From positions 1-7,780 of the forward strand of contig JAZSGI010000243.1 of the NCBI GenBank assembly GCA_045532655.1: a stretch of 7,780 bases of DNA, written 5' to 3'. The position numbers and the translations under genes are program-made. This stretch comes from JAVBQJ01 sp045532655 (lineage in GTDB: Bacteria; Verrucomicrobiota; Lentisphaeria; Victivallales; Victivallaceae). The notes below the pieces were generated by a model that worked only from the letters and a program-made list of their open reading frames with translations, was not told the DNA's origin and made no database searches. Shown piece by piece: positions 1 through 4,466 of the stretch. The number at the start of each line of letters is the position of its first letter. Position 1 is the stretch's first letter.

Positions 1-377
1 CCGAATTTTTCCAATAAATCAATCATCCTGGAATCTTTAGCAAAAAATGCCGGTGTTTGTCCCCTTACATCAGCAATATTGGGGTCTGCTCCATTTTCTA
101 AAAGACGTCTGGCTGCAGCATAATTATTAAAAACAACGGCAAAATAAAGAGCCGTACGCCCATGATGATATTGTTTGTTTATTGGAAAAAATGGCAAAAA
201 AGTGGTAATATCAGGTGCATCGCACAGAATTCTTTGCGGAATACTGCAGCCACTCCACGCCCAAAAAAGTTCCTCTTGTTCTTCTTGCGTTAAAGCACAA
301 ACCTCATTTGAGATGTAATCATAAATTTTATCCCATTTTTTTTGACGGCAAAGCTTTCCCATTTTCAAGTCAATCAT
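1..377 (-). CDS. Ankyrin-repeat protein, 5' part only (runs off left edge)
   Basis: The frame is open from an ATG at 377 to the window edge, giving 125 complete codons; the 3' end lies outside. A good SD (GAGG) sits 8 nt before the ATG. Residues 1-70 are a helical-looking, Trp- and Gln/Glu-rich region I do not recognise (WDKIYDYI near residue 15, QEEQEELFWAW near 31). From about residue 72 the sequence fits the ankyrin consensus: HGRTALYFAV, then AAARRLLENGADPN at 87-100, then a second repeat opening with RGQTPAFFAK at 105-114 and DLLEKF at 120-125. Ankyrin repeats are protein-binding modules, so the partner and role cannot be inferred from this fragment. The gene stands alone behind a sigma-54 promoter and a repeat cluster, suggesting conditional expression. 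Ankyrin assignment is seen directly; everything about function is open. Confidence 0.85.
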   Translation of the reverse strand, partial: MIDLKMGKLCRQKKWDKIYDYISNEVCALTQEEQEELFWAWSGCSIPQRILCDAPDITTFLPFFPINKQYHHGRTALYFAVVFNNYAAARRLLENGADPNIADVRGQTPAFFAKDSRMIDLLEKF

Positions 378-428
378 GTTATTTTCCTCGTTTTTTTATT
401 TTTAGTTTCGGGGCGATGTAAACATAGA

Positions 429-444
429 AGCAAAAAGCGTGCCA
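429..444 (-). promoter_or_regulatory. Sigma-54 (RpoN) -24/-12 promoter for the ankyrin gene
   Basis: Read leftward the site is T-TGGCACG-N4-TTGCT: GG at the -24 element (438-444), exactly ten bases, then GC at the -12 element (429-433). This matches the published sigma-54 consensus YTGGCACG-N4-TTGCW at every fixed position. It faces the ankyrin start codon, with a predicted transcript start near 418 and a leader of about 41 nt containing the SD. Sigma-54 promoters need an AAA+ enhancer-binding activator and ATP, so the downstream gene should be silent until a specific signal arrives. No activator gene lies in the window. Confidence 0.85.
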
Positions 445-518
445 AATATGCCATAAAATAAGAATTCTGAACAATCAACAGGAAAAACTCTGAATATTTG
501 CTATTTAACTTTAAGCTG

Positions 519-578
519 ATGTTCAAATATTTGTCATAATGTTCAAAAATTGCAATTTGATTTATGACAAAAATCAAA
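519..578. promoter_or_regulatory. Repeat cluster, candidate enhancer (UAS) for the sigma-54 promoter
   Basis: Sixty AT-rich bases hold several overlapping symmetric elements. The 9-mer ATGTTCAAA occurs at 519-527 and again at 539-547, exactly 20 bp (about two helical turns) apart. TTTGTCATAA at 530-539 is a perfect inverted repeat of TTATGACAAA at 562-571. TTTGATTT (556-563) is a perfect inverted repeat of AAATCAAA (571-578). CAAATATTTG (524-533) is itself a palindrome. The block lies about 100-160 bp upstream of the predicted sigma-54 start site, the usual distance for activator binding. The repeats are seen; their role as an activator site is inferred. Confidence 0.5.
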
Positions 579-867
579 GTGCAGGGGCGATATAACTGCA
601 ATAACCCGTTAAAACAGGAACTGAAATATTTTCTGCCGATATAACAATCTGCAAACTTTTGCCAGGGAATTCGCAGTATTGTTGGGAGTTTGATGATTTG
701 CATAGCAGATGAGTGAATTTTGAAATTCAGATCCAGAATCAAATTAATCAGACCTTAGGACTTCGTCCTTTACCCAAAATAGAAAAATAGAGAAAAATGT
801 CTCTCTGTTTTATTGATTTCTGTCAAAAGCAGTAATAGGGAGAATATTTATCATCGGTTCGTTGGAG
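579..867. other. Non-coding stretch without a confident feature
   Basis: No convincing gene is present. The only long open frame (leftward, stop at 374, TTG start at 742) has no SD and no family resemblance and crosses the sigma-54 promoter and repeat cluster. Small items seen: the motif GGGGCGATATAA at 584-595, which differs by one base from GGGGCGATGTAA at 410-421; a third partial copy (CGATATAAC) at 637-645; a tiny hairpin AGGAC-TTC-GTCCT at 757-769; and AGAGA/TCTCT at 789-793/800-804, which read leftward is followed by a T-rich tract but is too AT-rich to call a terminator. Confidence 0.5.
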
Positions 868-894
868 ATGTTGCAATTCATTATAGCGCAACAT
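868..894. repeat. Short inverted repeat ATGTTGC/GCAACAT
   Basis: ATGTTGC (868-874) and GCAACAT (888-894) form a perfect 7-bp stem around 13 bases, followed rightward by a short TTTT. It could be a weak rightward terminator or a protein site. No rightward gene lies directly before it, so its purpose is unclear. Confidence 0.3.
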
Positions 895-899
895 TTTCA

Positions 900-950
900 A
901 TGCAAATAAAAACGGAACCAAATCTTTGAGACTTGATTCCGTACTTTTTT
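900..950. terminator. Bidirectional intrinsic terminator after tRNA-Ala
   Basis: A 10-bp stem (912-921 with 933-942, one wobble or mismatch depending on strand) encloses an 11-base loop. Read leftward, in the direction of the tRNA, the stem is ACGGAATCAA/TTGGTTCCGT and is followed at once by TTTTATTT. Read rightward it is followed by AC and six Ts (945-950). It therefore ends the tRNA transcript and may also stop stray rightward transcription before it runs antisense into the tRNA. Confidence 0.75.
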
Positions 951-954
951 CAAA

Positions 955-1031
955 TGGTGGAGCTGATGGGAGTCGAACCCACTACCTCAACGATGCGAAC
1001 GTCGTGCTCTAGCCAAATGAGCTACAGCCCC
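955..1031 (-). tRNA. tRNA-Ala, anticodon CGC
   Basis: Full cloverleaf on the minus strand. The acceptor stem GGGGCTG/CAGCTCC contains the G3-U70 wobble that is the main alanine identity element. The D stem is GCTC/GAGC with a GG-containing loop, the anticodon stem CGACG/CGTTG, the anticodon loop TTCGCAT (anticodon CGC, reading GCG codons), a 5-nt variable loop, and the T arm GTGGG-TTCGACT-CCCAT. A73 is followed by an encoded CCA. It sits alone with its own promoter and terminator, so it is a single-gene transcription unit. No attachment-site duplication of its 3' end was seen in the window. Confidence 0.97.
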
Positions 1032-1036
1032 TTGTT

Positions 1037-1066
1037 ATTATAACCTAATATACACCTTGTTTGCAA
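1037..1066 (-). promoter_or_regulatory. Sigma-70-type promoter of tRNA-Ala
   Basis: Read leftward: TTGCAA (1066-1061), an 18-bp spacer, then a perfect TATAAT (1042-1037), followed 5 bases later by the first base of the tRNA. The transcript would start at or very near the mature 5' end, leaving little or no leader for RNase P to remove. AT-rich sequence upstream could act as an UP element. Confidence 0.7.
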
Positions 1067-1237
1067 AAAAGCAAATCATACAAATTAAAAATCATAATTA
1101 TTAGTTGTGCCACGCTGACGGAATTTACTGTTGCGTTGCAGCCGGGGTTTTATTGATTTTTTGTACTTTGAAATACAAAAATAAGGCTATTTTGCATTTT
1201 TTTTGTGATTTTTTATGAAAAAAGTTTAAAATAGGAC

Positions 1238-1265
1238 TTGCATTTCTCAAAAGTGTTGCTAATGT
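1238..1265 (+). promoter_or_regulatory. Promoter of the Lrp/AsnC-domain gene
   Basis: TTGCAT (1238-1243), a 16-bp spacer, then TAATGT (1260-1265) with an extended -10 TG one base before it (1257-1258). The predicted start is near 1272, immediately before a GC-rich structured leader. The preceding 1148-1231 is rich in A and T tracts at roughly 10-bp intervals. The rest of 1067-1237 shows no gene. Confidence 0.55.
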
Positions 1266-1272
1266 AACCAAT

Positions 1273-1318
1273 GGCGGGGGCTTCGCTCGTGGTGAGCGGT
1301 GACCCGGACGCCGGAAGC
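1273..1318 (+). promoter_or_regulatory. GC-rich structured mRNA leader before the Lrp/AsnC-domain gene
   Basis: In an otherwise AT-rich intergenic region this block is very GC-rich and folds well. One fold nests three helices: GGCG/CGCC (1273-1276/1309-1312), GGG/CCC (1278-1280/1303-1305) and CGCTC/GAGCG (1284-1288/1294-1298). A competing fold closes GCTTC with GAAGC (1280-1284/1314-1318) around two small hairpins, GCTC/GAGC and CCGG-ACG-CCGG, as a three-way junction. I do not recognise a named riboswitch or ribosomal-protein leader. It could be an autoregulatory site, an RNA stability hairpin or an unknown cis element. Confidence 0.45.
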
Positions 1319-1341
1319 TAACACGGAAAGGACTTAGTCAC

Positions 1342-1617
1342 ATGGTTACAGGTATTGTGCTGGTCAATGTTGAACGTCAGAAGATCACCGAAGCAATCGA
1401 TAGTCTGATGGGTATTCAAGGAGTTTCAGAAGTTTACACCGTCGCAGGGGAATATGACCTTGTGGTTATGATCCGTGTTAAATCCAACGCTGAACTTTCA
1501 GAAATCGTAGCAACCCGTATGACTCATGATATCCCGGGAATCGGACGTACCAGGACTTTGGTTACTCTTGATGCCAAGAGCCGCATCGATCTGCCAAAAG
1601 TCTTCGGGTTGGCCTGA
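1342..1617 (+). CDS. Stand-alone Lrp/AsnC ligand-binding (RAM) domain protein
   Basis: This 91-residue protein is only the C-terminal effector-binding half of Lrp/AsnC regulators (the RAM or AsnC_trans_reg domain). There is no helix-turn-helix. It shows the typical alpha-beta plan: strand TGIVLVNV (3-10), a helix to about 24, GVSEVYTVAGEYDL (27-40) with the family's G-x-Y-D signature (G36, Y38, D39), strand VVMIRVKS, a second helix (50-60), and IPGIGRTRTLVTL (64-76). Such domains form dimers and higher oligomers that bind amino acids at the subunit interface. Stand-alone members are thought to sense metabolites or partner with full-length Lrp proteins, but they cannot bind DNA alone. AAGGA sits 9 nt before the ATG. 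The gene has its own promoter, structured leader and terminator. Ligand and partner are unknown. Confidence 0.9.
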   Translation: MVTGIVLVNVERQKITEAIDSLMGIQGVSEVYTVAGEYDLVVMIRVKSNAELSEIVATRMTHDIPGIGRTRTLVTLDAKSRIDLPKVFGLA

Positions 1618-1647
1618 TATCCGGGTCGATTAAAAAGACATTCTTTG

Positions 1648-1683
1648 AAATCCCCGTCTTGAGGCGGGGGTTTTAATTTTTTT
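1648..1683 (+). terminator. Strong intrinsic terminator after the Lrp/AsnC-domain gene
   Basis: CCCCGTC (1652-1658), loop TTGA, GGCGGGG (1663-1669) form a 7-bp GC-rich stem that flanking A-T pairs extend. It is followed by TTTTAATTTTTTT. It lies only 15 bases before the next start codon, so the downstream RNase gene either has its own promoter here or relies on incomplete termination. Confidence 0.9.
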
Positions 1684-1698
1684 ATTTAACACGTATTT

Positions 1699-3540
1699 AT
1701 GGAAATCAAAACTGCTTCTTTGGCTGTATGGCATGGAACACCTGTAACTGTTTCGGCATGCAGCGGTGACAAGATAACTGTTACTGATATGAAGGGGGGG
1801 ACCAAAACCGTACGTCCCAAAGATATCGAAGTCATTCATCCCGGCCCGTATAAAGGCGGTGAAATCGTAGTGTTGCCAACCCCGGACTGGCAGGAAACCA
1901 TTGACCTTGTTGCCGGGGAAACGGTTGACTTTGTCGAATGGGTTGAGCTGGCTTGGGGGGAATGGTCGCCGGAGGCCGCATGGAGCGGGTTCCTGGTATT
2001 GCAGGAAAAATTTTATTGGGAGGGAAGTGTCCTTACCGGGGTGAAGGCAAGAACACCGGAAGAAATTGCTGCTGTTTTGGCAAAAAAGCAGGCAAAAGAA
2101 GCAAAAAAAGAATCATTCAATGCACTTGTCAAGCGTATAGGCGAAGGGTGTATTTTGCCCGAAGATGAGCTGCCTATGCGGGAAATTGTTGCTGTAGCCA
2201 GGGCGGAAAGGGAAAAAAGTGCTCTGCTTGAGGCATTAAATATTGAATCCTCTCCCCGGCAGGCGCACCGTCTGCTTTTGCGTTGCGGGGCGGTTGACGA
2301 TACTTTCAATCCGCATCCGGCAAGATATAAAACCGGATATCCCTTTGAAGCGGAGGAGTTGCTGGAGACAGATGGTATTTTTGCCGGAGAAGCCGGAGGT
2401 TTTCCGGAAACAGCTGTTGCCATAGATGCCGCCGGAAGTAAAGATCCGGATGATGCGATTTCTCCGGAAGCTGACGGAACTTTTTGGGTGCATGTTGCTG
2501 ATCCTGCCGATCTTATTCCTGACTGCAGTGAGGTGGACAGGGAAGCCATGCTCAGAGGGGTTACTTTGTATCTGCCGGAAGGAAATGTCCCGATGCTTCC
2601 CGGAAACACAATCGATTTTTGCGGCTTGGGGTTGCGGGAGAAAAACAGGGCTTTAAGTTTTCATATCGGATTCAATGCTGACGGCAGTGTATTTCTCAAA
2701 ACGTTTTTGCGTACTGAAATTGCTGTAACAAGAATGACTTATGCCGAAGCTGAAACCCTTGCGGCTGATCCTTGCTGGGAAAAAACGCTTGAAAACTTAG
2801 AACGGTATGAACGGTACCGGAAAGCAAATGGCGGAATAGAGCTTACCTTGCCGGAAGTTGATATTCACGTTGACACTTCTGCCAACTCTATTGAGTTGCA
2901 GGAAGTTCATGATGATTTCGGACACCGGGTTGTAAGAAATGCTATGGTTGCGGCAGGTAATGCTGTCGGCTGTTGGGCGGAAGAACATGATTTGCCAATG
3001 CCTTTTGCCGTACAAAGTTTTGCAGAAGATGCCCCGGAATGGGGAGAATTTGGCGGTTCATGGGTTGAGTCTTTTGAGCGAAGACAGTATTTCCAGCCGA
3101 CAAGTGTTTCTATTTTGCCGGGGCGGCATGCCGGACTGGGGATTGAAAATTATGTCAGAGTGACAAGTCCATTGCGCAGGTATTGCGATCTGCTTGCCCA
3201 CCGTCAGCTGCTGGCTTTTCTCGATGGAAATGCCGTATTGGACGGGGAAGAAATCGAAAGACGTCTGTGTTATTCGGAGGAGGGGGCAAAGGTGCGCCGT
3301 AATGCTGAGCGGGATTCAGAATCACATTGGATGACTGTTTATTTAAAGCGTCTGGGAGCATGGTCAGGCAAAGCAGTCAAACTTGGAGAAATAAGGGAAA
3401 AGAGTGTTTTCCTGCTGCCGCAGCTTGGTTTGGAAGTGCGGACACGCTGGGGGATCGGTATTGAGCCGGGGCGGGAATTGACAGCGGTATTAAAAAATAC
3501 GGATATCCCTGATTGTGAGTGTAAATTTGATTTCAGCTGA
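1699..3540 (+). CDS. RNase II/R-family 3'-5' exoribonuclease (RNB domain)
   Basis: The 613-residue protein carries the RNB catalytic domain (about 237-505), which hydrolyses RNA processively from the 3' end. The acidic metal-binding cluster is intact: AID (D243) and DPDDA (D249, D251, D252). HVADP (265-269), YLPEGNVPMLP (291-301), HAGLG (477-481) and TSPLRRY (489-495, the conserved arginine motif) are also present. The N-terminus lacks recognisable cold-shock domains; it has a small beta-rich module (1-50) and a probable winged-helix region (about 115-205), as in the compact RNase II relatives of cyanobacteria and plastids. The C-terminal 65 residues look like a degenerate S1/OB fold. No SD precedes the ATG at 1699, which lies 15 bases after a terminator, so the mRNA may be nearly leaderless. 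A run of seven Gs covers codons 32-34. RNB family is certain; RNase II versus R naming is not. Confidence 0.92.
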   Translation: MEIKTASLAVWHGTPVTVSACSGDKITVTDMKGGTKTVRPKDIEVIHPGPYKGGEIVVLPTPDWQETIDLVAGETVDFVEWVELAWGEWSPEAAWSGFLVLQEKFYWEGSVLTGVKARTPEEIAAVLAKKQAKEAKKESFNALVKRIGEGCILPEDELPMREIVAVARAEREKSALLEALNIESSPRQAHRLLLRCGAVDDTFNPHPARYKTGYPFEAEELLETDGIFAGEAGGFPETAVAIDAAGSKDPDDAISPEADGTFWVHVADPADLIPDCSEVDREAMLRGVTLYLPEGNVPMLPGNTIDFCGLGLREKNRALSFHIGFNADGSVFLKTFLRTEIAVTRMTYAEAETLAADPCWEKTLENLERYERYRKANGGIELTLPEVDIHVDTSANSIELQEVHDDFGHRVVRNAMVAAGNAVGCWAEEHDLPMPFAVQSFAEDAPEWGEFGGSWVESFERRQYFQPTSVSILPGRHAGLGIENYVRVTSPLRRYCDLLAHRQLLAFLDGNAVLDGEEIERRLCYSEEGAKVRRNAERDSESHWMTVYLKRLGAWSGKAVKLGEIREKSVFLLPQLGLEVRTRWGIGIEPGRELTAVLKNTDIPDCECKFDFS

Positions 3541-4462
3541 AACTTTCTTCCAGTTTATGAACCTGTGAGGTCAGCCTGCGGTTAAATGGTGCGGCAGCAT
3601 TGTTTTCCGCTGCAATGGCTGCAATTGCGCCGTTGATATGGTCAATTTCTGTTTTTCTGCAGAAAATTCTATCCTGAAGCATTGAAGATGTGCCATCTGC
3701 GGTCAAAATGCATATATTATGTATATGTTGCAGCATTTCGTTGTAATCAAGGCGTACGCCGCGGCACCGGGCGGCGGCAATTCCCTCCTCAAGCAAAATC
3801 TTTACCTGTTGCCAGAGTGCAGGATCAGAAGCAACAAAACCATTTTTTTTGCCGCTGATCATTGTCAATGGATTTATTGCCATATTTACCAAAAGTTTAC
3901 GCCAAATATGCGGATATATGTCGTGTACAACCCTGATTCTGCTCTCGGAGGCAGTGAAAAGTGCGGCTGTATCTTGGGCCTTTGTTGTATCTGTACCGGA
4001 AAAAGGTCCGATGATCGTTTCGGCTTCCGGTGTCGGATGTATGATTTCACCTTCATGTAATTTTGTACTGTTGTGATTTGAAATTCCTGCAATGATATTT
4101 TCTGCCGGAACAAACGCAGCAATAGTTTCGCAGTTGCCAAGACCGTTTTGCAAGGAAACTATTGTTGCGTCCGGGGGCAGATGTTTACCGGCATCATGCA
4201 GTGCCTGCTGTGTCTGATGGGCCTTTACCAATATAAATATCCAGTCGTAATTACCTGCAGCTGTATCGCCTGTCAAAACTGCATTTACTCTGAAACGGTT
4301 GATAATGCCATTCTCATGTATTGCGATGCCGTTGCTGCGTAAAAAGTTTGCCCGTTCCGGGGAGTGGTCTATGTATGTGACCACATTATTGGGATCACAG
4401 CAAAGCCGGGCTCCATACAGAATACCCATTGCTCCGGCTCCGATTATTCCGATATTTGCCAA
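3533..4462 (-). CDS. panE: 2-dehydropantoate 2-reductase (ketopantoate reductase)
   Basis: This enzyme reduces ketopantoate to pantoate with NAD(P)H in the cytoplasm, a step to vitamin B5 and CoA. With the start chosen here it has 309 residues, normal for the ApbA/PanE family. The Rossmann motif IIGAGAMG (6-13) opens the protein. K80 lies in the VKA motif, QNGLGN is at 105-110, and the catalytic signature WRKLLVNMAINPLT (187-200) holds the catalytic lysine K189 and N193. SMLQD (260-264) with KTEIDHINGA (270-279) supplies the conserved glutamate E272. The start is a TTG at 4462, 4 nt after the antiporter stop. It puts the Rossmann strand at the very N-terminus, as usual; earlier in-frame starts are also TTG and would translate antiporter sequence. 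No SD is visible, so translation is probably coupled to the upstream gene. Related hydroxyacid dehydrogenases of the family are possible, but the motifs fit PanE closely. Confidence 0.88.
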   Translation of the reverse strand: MANIGIIGAGAMGILYGARLCCDPNNVVTYIDHSPERANFLRSNGIAIHENGIINRFRVNAVLTGDTAAGNYDWIFILVKAHQTQQALHDAGKHLPPDATIVSLQNGLGNCETIAAFVPAENIIAGISNHNSTKLHEGEIIHPTPEAETIIGPFSGTDTTKAQDTAALFTASESRIRVVHDIYPHIWRKLLVNMAINPLTMISGKKNGFVASDPALWQQVKILLEEGIAAARCRGVRLDYNEMLQHIHNICILTADGTSSMLQDRIFCRKTEIDHINGAIAAIAAENNAAAPFNRRLTSQVHKLEESFS

Positions 4463-4466
4463 TTTG

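Noticed and set aside
374..742. Leftward open frame of 122 codons overlapping the ankyrin upstream region
   Set aside because: TTG start without SD, biased composition expected from AT-rich DNA, no family resemblance, and it covers the sigma-54 promoter and repeat cluster.
955..1031. tRNA-Ala as an integration site for a mobile element
   Set aside because: No duplicated 3' end, integrase or phage gene is visible in the window.
1081..1110. Second sigma-54 site around the leftward TGGCACA at the 1107-1113 region
   Set aside because: No GC at the required ten-base distance from the GG.
1273..1318. Leader as mini-ykkC (guanidine-II) riboswitch because of its ACG loop
   Set aside because: Only one ACG-loop hairpin is present and the loop is not the required paired ACGR motif; the gene is not a guanidine transporter or carboxylase.
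2013..2609. Leftward open frame of 198 codons inside the RNase gene
   Set aside because: Antisense shadow of a clearly coding gene; Ser/Ala/Pro-rich composition, no SD, no motif.
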